Positions 37,281 to 44,655 of a DNA stretch of 64,000 nucleotides are shown one piece after another (position 1 is the stretch's first letter; each line of letters begins with the position of its first letter). The DNA comes from Anabaena sp051781005 (GTDB taxonomy: Bacteria > Cyanobacteriota > Cyanobacteriia > Cyanobacteriales > Nostocaceae), in contig NZ_JBPWOA010000019.1 in the NCBI RefSeq assembly GCF_051781005.1, positions 186,001-250,000 on the forward strand, written 5' to 3'. Position numbers and translations under genes: made by a program. The notes under the pieces are model-generated. The model saw only the letters and a list, made by a program, of their open reading frames with translations, did not search any database and was not told the origin of the DNA.

Positions 37281-38096
37281 CTAATGACTAATCCAATCAC
37301 TCCAACTACCAGCGTAGAGTTTACCTTTGGAAATTCCTGCAATTTCTAAAGAAAGTAAATTTACACAAGCTGTTACACCAGAACCGCAATAGACTACAAT
37401 TTCTTTAGCTGCCTCTAGTTGTTTCCACCGTTGATGTTGTTCTGATTGGGGGAGTAGAAAACCATTCGCGTCGGTTACTTCTTGCCAGGGATAGTTTACA
37501 GCACCAGGAATATGACCGGCAATTTTATCAATGGGTTCTCGTTCTCCGCGATAGCGATCGCTCTCTCTTGCATCTACCAAAACTACATCTGGACGATCTT
37601 TACGATTTTTAACGTAAGTATAATCTACGACTTTGTACGCTTGTAATTGCGGAATAAATTCCCCCATTCTATCTGATGGAACAGCTTCTGAGACAGGATA
37701 GCCAGCCTTTTGCCAACCAGCGAAACCCCCATCTAAAACGGCTACTTGCTCATGTCCCAAATACCGTAATAACCACCACAAACGAGACGCAAACGCCAAG
37801 CGAGAATCATCGTAAGCGACTACCAAAGTTTTTTGGTAATTAACCCCGATTTTCGCTAATTTATCAGCTAAATCACTGATATTAGGTAAAGGATGTCTTC
37901 CTCCATGTTCTCCCACAGGACTAGATAAATCTTGATTTAAATCTAAATAGTAAGATCCTGCTATATGACTTTCTTGATATTGCTTTTGTCCCAATTGCGA
38001 ATCAGCCAGAGAAAAGCGACAATCGACAATTACAACTTGGGAATCGTTAAGATGTTCAAATAACCATTTAGGAGAGACAACAACTGTAGTAGTCAT
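37281..38096 (-). CDS. Two-domain sulfurtransferase (rhodanese family)
   Basis: 271 residues with two rhodanese domains. The N-terminal inactive domain has VSPKWLFEHLNDSQVVIVDCRF and HIAGSYYLDLNQDLS; the C-terminal domain has VVLVDARESDRYRGE, GHIPGAVNYPW and the active-site cysteine loop VVYCGSGVTACVNLL. The CGSGVTA loop fits 3-mercaptopyruvate or thiosulfate sulfurtransferases; the substrate cannot be decided. It is divergent from the MnmC-like gene, 27 bp apart, so their promoters overlap. Confidence 0.9.
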   Translation of the reverse strand: MTTTVVVSPKWLFEHLNDSQVVIVDCRFSLADSQLGQKQYQESHIAGSYYLDLNQDLSSPVGEHGGRHPLPNISDLADKLAKIGVNYQKTLVVAYDDSRLAFASRLWWLLRYLGHEQVAVLDGGFAGWQKAGYPVSEAVPSDRMGEFIPQLQAYKVVDYTYVKNRKDRPDVVLVDARESDRYRGEREPIDKIAGHIPGAVNYPWQEVTDANGFLLPQSEQHQRWKQLEAAKEIVVYCGSGVTACVNLLSLEIAGISKGKLYAGSWSDWISH

Positions 38097-38123
38097 TAGT
38101 TATTAATTATTTAGTTTAGTATT

Positions 38124-39038
38124 ATGAACAAAATATCAGATCCAGATAATTTTACACCCCAACAAACACAAGATGGTTCTTTTACCTTCTTTTCGGAAGA
38201 ATTTGAAGAGGCTTTTCACAGCCATTTTGGAGCTAGACAAGAGACTTATTTGAAGTTTGTACTTCCTAGTCAAGTCCAGAAAGCAGCCGGAAATGGAATA
38301 GTCAGGATCTTAGATGTTTGTTATGGTCTAGGATACAACACAGCCGCCGCTTTACAGGTAATTTGGGAGGCAAATCCCATTTGTTATGTTGAAGTCATTG
38401 GTTTAGAAATAAATCCAGCAGTCCCCAAAGCAGCCATTAACCAGCGTATATTCTATGATTGGGACTATGAGTTTAGACAAATCCTGAGTGAACTAGCTTT
38501 TAAGCATCAATCTTATACAGAACGCTTGAAAGCAAAGTTACTCATAGGTGATGCTAGAGAATCAATTCAGATATTACATCAGTCAGGTTTCCAAGCTGAT
38601 GCCATTTTTCTTGACCCCTTTTCACCACCGCAATGTCCGCAGTTATGGACTGTGGAATTTATACAAAAACTCGCCTTGTGTTTACATCAAAATGGCTTAA
38701 TAGCGACTTATTCCTGTGCTGCGGCTGTACGCACTGCACTTTTAGCAGCTGGCTTAGTTATAGGTTCTACAACACCCATAGGAAGGCATACACCTGGTAC
38801 TATAGCAGCATATCCCAAAGATGAGTCGGTGGATAGTTGGGGAGATGAGGACGAAGAAATTATTCCAATTCCTCCTCTTTCGGAAGAGGAAAAAGAACAT
38901 TTACAAACTCGTGCGGCTATTCCTTATCGTGATCCTCAATTGAGAGATGCTGCTGAAGTTATAATTAGGCGACGACAACAAGAGCAAAAAGCTTCTGTTT
39001 TAGAATCTACCTCTCAGTGGAAAAAAAGGTGGAATTAA
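38124..39038 (+). CDS. MnmC/MnmD-like tRNA (mnm5s2U34) methyltransferase
   Basis: 304 residues, DUF752/MnmC methyltransferase domain: DGSFTFFSEEFEEAFHSHFGARQE, the SAM-binding loop RILDVCYGLGYNTAAALQV, VIGLEINPAVPKAAI, LIGDARESIQ and AIFLDPFSPPQCPQLWTVEFIQKLA. It methylates the wobble-uridine side chain of tRNA; only the MnmD half is present, without the FAD oxidase domain of E. coli MnmC. Its neighbour is a sulfurtransferase, and sulfur transfer is part of the same wobble modification, but a link is not proven. Confidence 0.85.
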   Translation: MNKISDPDNFTPQQTQDGSFTFFSEEFEEAFHSHFGARQETYLKFVLPSQVQKAAGNGIVRILDVCYGLGYNTAAALQVIWEANPICYVEVIGLEINPAVPKAAINQRIFYDWDYEFRQILSELAFKHQSYTERLKAKLLIGDARESIQILHQSGFQADAIFLDPFSPPQCPQLWTVEFIQKLALCLHQNGLIATYSCAAAVRTALLAAGLVIGSTTPIGRHTPGTIAAYPKDESVDSWGDEDEEIIPIPPLSEEEKEHLQTRAAIPYRDPQLRDAAEVIIRRRQQEQKASVLESTSQWKKRWN

Positions 39039-39068
39039 AATATTTTGTCATTCGTATGACATACAAAC

Positions 39069-39114
39069 ACCCCTCCCCGCAAGCGAGGTAGAGGCTATGA
39101 TAACTATGATGTAC
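39069..39114. repeat. Dispersed repeat, inverted relative to 5652-5688
   Basis: The sequence CTCCCCGCAAGCGAG, then GAGGCTATGA and ATGATGTACC, is the reverse complement of the repeat downstream of purF with internal changes. It forms a hairpin around the CGCAAGCG core and lies between the MnmC-like gene and glmU. Confidence 0.6.
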
Positions 39115-39246
39115 CGGATCTGATGTGATTAGGGAACGCTATATAATTTGTTAAAATTTCAGTCTGTATTGATTAACTGATATGATTTGAGTCTGATTCG
39201 GAAAATACTAAAAAGATTGTTCATTGTAATTTACTGATATTTAATT

Positions 39247-40602
39247 ATGGTTGTTGTAGCAATTCTCGCAGCAGGAAAAGGAACAAGAATGAAATCGAAT
39301 CTGCCTAAAGTTTTACATTCTTTGGGTGGAAAATCTTTAGTTGAGCGCGTTATTGAAAGCGTCGAACCTCTTTCACCTTCACACAGGTTAGTGATTGTTG
39401 GATATCAGTCTCAAGAAGTGAAAACTGCTTTGGTGTCAATTCCTGCATTGGAGTTTGTGGAACAGACTGTACAATTAGGTACAGGTCATGCTATTCAGCA
39501 ATTAATTCCCCATTTAGAAGGTTATACTGGCGATTTGTTGATTTTGAATGGTGATGTACCTTTGTTGCGTACAGAAACTTTGAAAAATCTTTTACAAACC
39601 CACAAAGAAAACCAAAATTCCTGTACTATTCTGACTGCACAGTTATCAAATCCTCAAGGCTACGGCAGGGTTTTTTGTGATAGTGATGGTGTTGTGCAAC
39701 AAATGGTTGAAGATAAAGATTGCACTTCTAGCCAAAAAGAAAATAATCGCGTTAATGCCGGAATTTATTGTTTCCGTTGGCCAGATTTAGCAAGGTTTCT
39801 GCCTCAATTAGAAGCTAATAATGCCCAGAAAGAATATTATCTCACAGATGCTGTTACCCAAGTGGGTAAAGTGATGGCTGTAGATGTGAAAGATTATCAA
39901 GAAATTTTAGGAATTAATGATAGATTGCAGTTAGCTACGGCTAACGATATTCTGCAAAGACGTATTAAGGAAAAATGGTTATTAGCAGGTGTGACGCTGA
40001 TTGATCCGGCAAGTATTACTATTGATGAAACGGTTGAATTACAGCCAGATGTAATTATTGAACCTCAAACCCACTTGCGTGGTAAGACTGTGATTCAGTC
40101 CGGTAGTCGCATTGGACCTGGGAGTTTAATTGAAAATAGCGATTTGGGTGGAAATGTGACTGTTCAGTATTCTGTAATCACGGATAGCTTTGTCCAGGAG
40201 GGAACTAAGATTGGTCCCTATGCTCATTTGCGTGGTCATGCAGAAGTGGGTGCTAATTGTCGAATTGGTAATTTTGTGGAGTTGAAAAACACGCAATTGG
40301 GCGATCGCACTAATGTAGCTCATTTATCCTATTTAGGCGATACTACAGCCGGAACTCAAGTCAATATCGGTGCGGGGACAATTACTGCAAACTACGACGG
40401 TGTGAAGAAACATCGGACAAGAATAGGCGATCGCACCAAAACAGGTTCTAATAGTGTTTTAGTTGCACCTATTATTGTGGGCAATGATGTCTACATAGCC
40501 GCAGGTTCAACGGTGACAGAAGATGTCGCTAATGATTCTTTGGTAATTGCACGGAGTCGTCAAGTTGTAAAACCAGGTTGGCGGAAAAAAACTGAAAGTT
40601 GA
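39247..40602 (+). CDS. glmU: Bifunctional UDP-GlcNAc pyrophosphorylase / GlcN-1-P acetyltransferase
   Basis: 451 residues. The N-terminal pyrophosphorylase domain has LAAGKGTRMKSNLPKVLHSLGGK, LNGDVPLL and VNAGIYCF. The C-terminal left-handed beta-helix has hexapeptide repeats (IGPGSLIENS, IGPYAHLRGHAEVG, IGNFVELKN) and the acetyltransferase site GAGTITANYDGVKKHRTRIG. It makes UDP-N-acetylglucosamine for peptidoglycan. Length is normal, and an intrinsic terminator follows. Confidence 0.97.
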   Translation: MVVVAILAAGKGTRMKSNLPKVLHSLGGKSLVERVIESVEPLSPSHRLVIVGYQSQEVKTALVSIPALEFVEQTVQLGTGHAIQQLIPHLEGYTGDLLILNGDVPLLRTETLKNLLQTHKENQNSCTILTAQLSNPQGYGRVFCDSDGVVQQMVEDKDCTSSQKENNRVNAGIYCFRWPDLARFLPQLEANNAQKEYYLTDAVTQVGKVMAVDVKDYQEILGINDRLQLATANDILQRRIKEKWLLAGVTLIDPASITIDETVELQPDVIIEPQTHLRGKTVIQSGSRIGPGSLIENSDLGGNVTVQYSVITDSFVQEGTKIGPYAHLRGHAEVGANCRIGNFVELKNTQLGDRTNVAHLSYLGDTTAGTQVNIGAGTITANYDGVKKHRTRIGDRTKTGSNSVLVAPIIVGNDVYIAAGSTVTEDVANDSLVIARSRQVVKPGWRKKTES

Positions 40603-40612
40603 AGTTTCGTAG

Positions 40613-40636
40613 GGTGCGTTCCTAACGCACCTTTTT
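40613..40636 (+). terminator. Intrinsic terminator after glmU
   Basis: A perfect 8-bp stem, GGTGCGTT / AACGCACC, with a CCT loop, followed directly by TTTTT, 10 bp after the glmU stop codon. Confidence 0.85.
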
Positions 40637-40717
40637 ACGCAGAAATTTGATTAATGCTTATTTTATCAATTATCTGTTCTCGTACCTAATTGGCAGTAAC
40701 TACAACTATTTGCTTCT

Positions 40718-41053
40718 TTACAGATATTCAATTCTATTCTTCATCTCCTCAAGATTAGCGACTTCATAAAGCAAGATCAGCATCCGAATGATGTAACCAA
40801 TTGATTTTGTATCTTTACGACAATAAACAATGCCACTATGATCAACTCCTTGATGATTGAGAATCAGAAAATCATCATCGTGTGTAACTAGCACGCGAGA
40901 CTGTTCGTTAGCAAAATCTAACTGCACTTGATCACTCTTTGCTAAAAGATTTGCCCCCTGTGTAGTCGTCACGTCAATACCAGCCTGTCTCAAAGCTAAA
41001 GCAATATCAGGATCAACATTTTCATCGAGGTGAAATTGAATGCGTCTAGGCAT
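40718..41053 (-). CDS. DUF5615 PIN-like protein (putative toxin partner)
   Basis: 111 residues with the DUF5615 signature: IQFHLDENVDPDIALALRQAGIDVTTT at the start and RVLVTHDDDFLIL in the middle, acidic motifs like those of PIN nucleases. It overlaps the DUF433 gene by 8 bp. DUF433/DUF5615 pairs are common in cyanobacteria and are regarded as VapBC-like toxin-antitoxin modules; RNase activity is inferred by analogy. No disruption is seen. Confidence 0.87.
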   Translation of the reverse strand: MPRRIQFHLDENVDPDIALALRQAGIDVTTTQGANLLAKSDQVQLDFANEQSRVLVTHDDDFLILNHQGVDHSGIVYCRKDTKSIGYIIRMLILLYEVANLEEMKNRIEYL

Positions 41054-41360
41054 ATTTTCTCATAGCATCGAGTTTTTCCTGTAACAGCGAAGGACTATTG
41101 AGACTTTCTATTTCAGCATAAGCTTCTGCATCGGCAATTTGCTGGTCAATTTCGTTCCGATGCTCATAGTAAAATGCTATAGCTACATGAACTGATGCTA
41201 GTGAAAGCTGATATTTACCAGCAATTTCTTCTAAAGAATGCCCCATGCGAAGATACATAATGGCAACATCAGCAACTGTAATTCTTGTTCCAGTGATACG
41301 CGGCTTACCACTACGAATTCCAGGAGTAAGTTCAATATAATTGCCCAAGTTGTTTTCCAT
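41046..41360 (-). CDS. DUF433 protein (putative antitoxin partner)
   Basis: 104 residues: YIELTPGIRSGKPRITGTRITVADVAIMYLRMGHSLEEIAGKYQLSLASVHVAIAFYYEHRNEID. This is the DUF433 winged-helix-like DNA-binding domain. It is the first gene of a two-gene unit with DUF5615, overlapping by 8 bp. As antitoxin it would bind its own promoter and the partner protein. Confidence 0.88.
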   Translation of the reverse strand: MENNLGNYIELTPGIRSGKPRITGTRITVADVAIMYLRMGHSLEEIAGKYQLSLASVHVAIAFYYEHRNEIDQQIADAEAYAEIESLNSPSLLQEKLDAMRKYA

Positions 41361-41508
41361 AAATATTTTTATTTAGTAGAAATTAGCTTTAGTTTAACCA
41401 AATCTCTATACTTATTGCTAAATTGGTTAATTTTTCACTGTCGGCAGTTTCTTAGAGTGTGTTCCTGACTCCTGAATTCTACTGTATCTCACGTCCACCT
41501 ACTTATTC

Positions 41509-41605
41509 AGGACTTACGCAAAATATCTCTCAAACCCTCTTTCCTATGCCTACTGTCCCGTAAGGGATACGTGGTTCATTCTTCCGTGACTTGTGCGTAA
41601 GTCCT
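41509..41605. mobile_element. Short MITE with AGGACTTACGCA termini
   Basis: Perfect 12-bp terminal inverted repeats, AGGACTTACGCA (41509-41520) and TGCGTAAGTCCT (41594-41605), bound a 97-bp element with no gene. This type is abundant in Nostocales genomes. It lies in the region between DUF433 and the carotenoid-protein gene. Confidence 0.85.
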
Positions 41606-41980
41606 ATTATTAAAAAAATCCCCCACGGTTAATGTGAAATTCAAAAAAACATATTTAGGTATTTTTGTCAACTCGTAATATCAGTAACTTTACAAAAGTT
41701 CGTGGTATTGTTACAGTTCTTTACAGATAAAGATAAATCGCTAATCAAAGAACTGCATAAATTAAGTGCAGTTTAATTATGAACCAGCAAAGGTAAACCC
41801 ATACCTTCAGGTTAAACTAAATATTGATGTGCATAACAGTCCCTAGTGTAGCTGCGGCTCCTATGTAAATAGACTTAGTGTGCGCCAGCAGCAGTTTTGA
41901 CCAGAACATTATCAGCTTAAAGGTTCTGTGTGGGAATTTTGAAAGCTACAAATTAACAAACATTATTGGAGATTTTGATT
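41606..41980 (+). promoter_or_regulatory. Long leader region of the orange carotenoid protein gene
   Basis: The 375 bp before ocp hold no gene. An inverted repeat AACTGCA (41751-41757) / TGCAGTT (41767-41773) followed by TTAATT could be a small terminator-like or attenuator hairpin. The ocp ribosome site GGAG lies about 10 nt upstream of its ATG. The high-light promoter could not be pinpointed. Confidence 0.4.
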
Positions 41981-42952
41981 ATGACCTTGACTATCCAATC
42001 TGCTCAAAGTATTTTTTCTAACACTCAAGTTCCTAGCTTAATTCCAGCAACAATCGCCTTATTCGATCAACTCAATGTAGATGATCAACTTGCATATCTT
42101 TGGTATGCGTACACTGAAATGGGTAAAACAATTACCCCCGCAGCACCTGGAGCCGCACGTCTGCAACTAGCAGAAAGTTTGCTCACCCAAATTAAGCTCA
42201 TGTCTCCTGAAGAGCAAACAAAAGTTATGCGCGATCTTGCTAGTCGTGCTGACACTCCTATCAGCCGTTCTTACGGATTCTTCAGTGTTAATACCAAACT
42301 GGCTTTCTGGTATGAGTTAGGAGAATTGATGAAAAAGGGTCTCGTCACTCCTATTCCAGTGGGTTATCAAATGTCTCCTGGTGTGAAAGTAGTGCTGGAA
42401 GCAACCCAGAAACTTGATCAGGGTCAACAAATCACAGTACTGCGTAACACCGTAGTCAACATGGGATTTGATACTTCTGAACTTGCTCCTAGCAGTTATC
42501 CAAAAGCAGATGCAGAACCTGCTTTCCAACGGACAACTCCTAGCATTTCTTCAGTCAAGATTGAGGGTGTGACAGAGCCAGCGGTATTGGGCTACATTGA
42601 AGCAATGAATGCAGATAACTTTGATGCTGCGATCGCTTTATTCACCCCTGATGGTGCGCTACAACCACCATTCCAAAAGCCAATTGTTGGCACTCAGGCG
42701 ATCGCTAAATATATGCGTGAAGAAGCTCAAGGACTCAACATGATGCCACAACAAGGTATCTGCGAAGTCCGTGGAGATGGCTCCAAACAGCTAAAAATCA
42801 CAGGTGTAGTGCAAACACCTTGGTTTGGTGTCACCGTAGGTATGAATATTGCGTGGCGCTTTCTTATCAATCCCGAAGGAAAAATCTTCTTTGTTGCGAT
42901 CGATATGTTGGCATCTCCCCAAGAGTTATTACAACTGACTCGCGTTCAATAA
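41981..42952 (+). CDS. ocp: Orange carotenoid protein (OCP, photoprotection)
   Basis: 323 residues. The N-terminal helical carotenoid-binding domain and the C-terminal NTF2-like domain are both complete. Residues known to bind the keto-carotenoid or control photoactivation are present: W41, Y44, W110, R155 (salt bridge), and in the C-terminal domain Y205, E248, W281 and W292, i.e. shifted by four from the Synechocystis numbering because the linker is longer. Activated by blue-green light, it binds phycobilisomes and quenches excess energy. I chose ATG 41981, after a GGAG site. No fluorescence recovery protein gene follows; asparaginase converges instead. Confidence 0.96.
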   Translation: MTLTIQSAQSIFSNTQVPSLIPATIALFDQLNVDDQLAYLWYAYTEMGKTITPAAPGAARLQLAESLLTQIKLMSPEEQTKVMRDLASRADTPISRSYGFFSVNTKLAFWYELGELMKKGLVTPIPVGYQMSPGVKVVLEATQKLDQGQQITVLRNTVVNMGFDTSELAPSSYPKADAEPAFQRTTPSISSVKIEGVTEPAVLGYIEAMNADNFDAAIALFTPDGALQPPFQKPIVGTQAIAKYMREEAQGLNMMPQQGICEVRGDGSKQLKITGVVQTPWFGVTVGMNIAWRFLINPEGKIFFVAIDMLASPQELLQLTRVQ

Positions 42953-42954
42953 CA

Positions 42955-43071
42955 TAGACATAGGATGAAAATATGTAGAGATGCTTTATTGAACGTCTCT
43001 ACAATAGCTTGAAAACCTTCTAGAGACGTTCCACCGGAACGTCTCTACAATCATTTTCACTCCTATGTCTA
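42955..43071. mobile_element. Inverted-repeat element between ocp and the asparaginase gene
   Basis: The ends TAGACATAGGATGAAAAT and ATTTTCACTCCTATGTCTA are inverted repeats with a one-base gap. Inside are two hairpins built from GTAGAGACG..CGTCTCTAC, one perfect (43021-43047, TAGAGACGTTCC / GGAACGTCTCTA). The element starts two bases after the ocp stop, so it probably also ends transcription between the convergent genes. Type: MITE or nested repeat. Confidence 0.6.
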
Positions 43072-43086
43072 ATGGTTGTAGAAAAA

Positions 43087-44040
43087 TCAACAATAACCAA
43101 TCAATTGGCCATCATTCCATTCCAAAGTATCGCCAATTGTTTCGCCATTGTGGTAGGCGGCCAGTAATATTTCGCTAGTTTTACCATAGGATATCGTTCC
43201 AGTCGCATCAAGAGCGATCGCACCCAAATCTCTGTCATTCTTACTAGCTTCAGTAAATGAACGCAACATCGCCTCTTGCAAAGACATTCCATCACTAACA
43301 CGAATAACAATCTTGGCAGCTAAACACTCATCAATGATGTCTTCGCCAATTCCAGTACAGCTAACCCCAGCATATTTAGTCGCATAATTTCCCGCAGGCA
43401 TCGCAGAATCACTGACCCTACCAATGCGTTCAAAGCCTTTACCACCAGTAGAAGTACCAGCCGCCAACTTACCATAGCCATCTAAAGCCACCACACCAAT
43501 CGTACCCCTTCCCGCATTAGAGCTTTCTGCTATTTCCGGTTCTGCAACCACCCCAGCCATAGTCCTTTTAAAATTATCTTGACGTTCTTCCATCCATTCT
43601 TTCAGCCGCAAATCAGTTAAAGCATTGTAACTGGGAACTTGTAGCTCTCGTGCCAACTCCGCTGAACCGTAATCAGACAATACCCGATCTGGAGAGCTTT
43701 GCAGAAATAGCGCCATTTCAATTGGGTTTTTTACCCGTGAGACATTAATCACACCACTAAAACGCCCTGATGTACTATCCATCAGAGAAGCACTCATGCG
43801 GATTTGACCATCAGATTGTAATACCGAACCTGTACCAGCGTTAAAGCGGGGATTATCCTCTAACATTTGGCAACCCCGGACTACAGCTTCTGAAGCATTC
43901 GCACCCTTAACCAATAGAGAGTAGACTTCAGCGATGATTGTGGAGAGCGAGTTGCGTACAGCCTCCAATCCTCCCTTACCTTGGAGAGAACTACCAGCCC
44001 CACCATGAATAATTAATTTAGGTTGTACTTGTAATATCAT
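43087..44040 (-). CDS. Isoaspartyl peptidase / L-asparaginase (Ntn hydrolase)
   Basis: 317 residues. It starts LIIHGGAGSS, with GCQMLEDNPRFNAGTGSVL, and the autocleavage nucleophile T180 in NAGRGTIGVVALD. Later motifs GTSTGG and YAGVSCTGIGEDII form the substrate pocket. The precursor is cleaved before T180 into alpha and beta subunits. It hydrolyses isoaspartyl dipeptides and asparagine, and in heterocystous cyanobacteria isoaspartyl dipeptidase releases nitrogen from cyanophycin breakdown products. Confidence 0.93.
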   Translation of the reverse strand: MILQVQPKLIIHGGAGSSLQGKGGLEAVRNSLSTIIAEVYSLLVKGANASEAVVRGCQMLEDNPRFNAGTGSVLQSDGQIRMSASLMDSTSGRFSGVINVSRVKNPIEMALFLQSSPDRVLSDYGSAELARELQVPSYNALTDLRLKEWMEERQDNFKRTMAGVVAEPEIAESSNAGRGTIGVVALDGYGKLAAGTSTGGKGFERIGRVSDSAMPAGNYATKYAGVSCTGIGEDIIDECLAAKIVIRVSDGMSLQEAMLRSFTEASKNDRDLGAIALDATGTISYGKTSEILLAAYHNGETIGDTLEWNDGQLIGYC

Positions 44041-44128
44041 TTATCTGCGTTTGAGTAGCTTTAACAGTTATCAGTTATCAGTTATCAGTTATAAATTGTC
44101 AATTATCTTCCCACTCCCCAATTCCCAA

Positions 44129-44290
44129 TTACTTATCTCCTTTAGCCTCAGAACGACGACGACGACAACGTTCTGAGCAATATTTAACTTCATCCCAACA
44201 ATCTTCCCATTTTTTGCGCCAACTAAAGGGACGTTGACATACTGCACATATTTTTTCCGGTAAATCAGATTTAGAACGAACACGTCCCAT
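44129..44290 (-). CDS. Small DUF2256 family protein
   Basis: 53 residues, MGRVRSKSDLPEKICAVC, then RPFSWRKKWEDCWDEV, YCSERCRRRR and SEAKGDK. This is the DUF2256 pattern, with two CxxC-like cysteine pairs (CAVC, CSERC) likely binding zinc, and many basic residues. Function is unknown; family members often sit beside cryptochrome/photolyase genes, but none is here. It lies 88 bp upstream of the asparaginase coding start on the same strand. An out-of-frame longer reading frame overlapping it is spurious. Confidence 0.87.
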   Translation of the reverse strand: MGRVRSKSDLPEKICAVCQRPFSWRKKWEDCWDEVKYCSERCRRRRSEAKGDK

Positions 44291-44655
44291 TTGAAGTATT
44301 AAGTAGGGTTTGCTGAAAAATTTATCTGTGTTCGCGCAGCGTGACGTAAGTCATGGGCTAGGAGTTCAGGAGTTCAGAAGTTCAGAAGTATGGCTTACGC
44401 CACGCTACGCTATCAGGAGGAGTTGGAAGAAGGTAGGAATAGTATCGAGCCTGGAAAAGTTGTCAAAATAATTCGTAATTGATAATTCGTAATTCGTAAG
44501 TGCAATCAGTGGTAGGTTCAAGCCTCCACTGATTGTAGACCACTAAATCTTGGATTTAGTGGGGGCTTCTACCCTCTTTAATTACGAATTACGAATTACG
44601 AATTAGTAATTATTTGGTCAGTTTTTGATGCCATCATCCTTTCACTCTCCTAAGA
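44291..44655. repeat. Repeat-rich intergenic region
   Basis: No gene is seen. Contents: a diverged MITE end (TAGGGTTTGCTGAAAAA near 44305), GC-rich dispersed repeats (44330-44345, 44393-44413, GCCACGCTACGCTATC), AATTCGTAATT heptamer arrays on both sides (44470-44502 and 44580-44606), and between them a hairpin region with CAGTGGTAGGTTC and GGATTTAGTGGGGGC plus the motif ATTGTAGACCACTAAA that recurs at 30237. Confidence 0.55.

Noticed and set aside
44089..44283. 64-codon minus-strand frame
   Set aside because: It overlaps the DUF2256 gene in another frame; the DUF2256 frame has the conserved cysteines.
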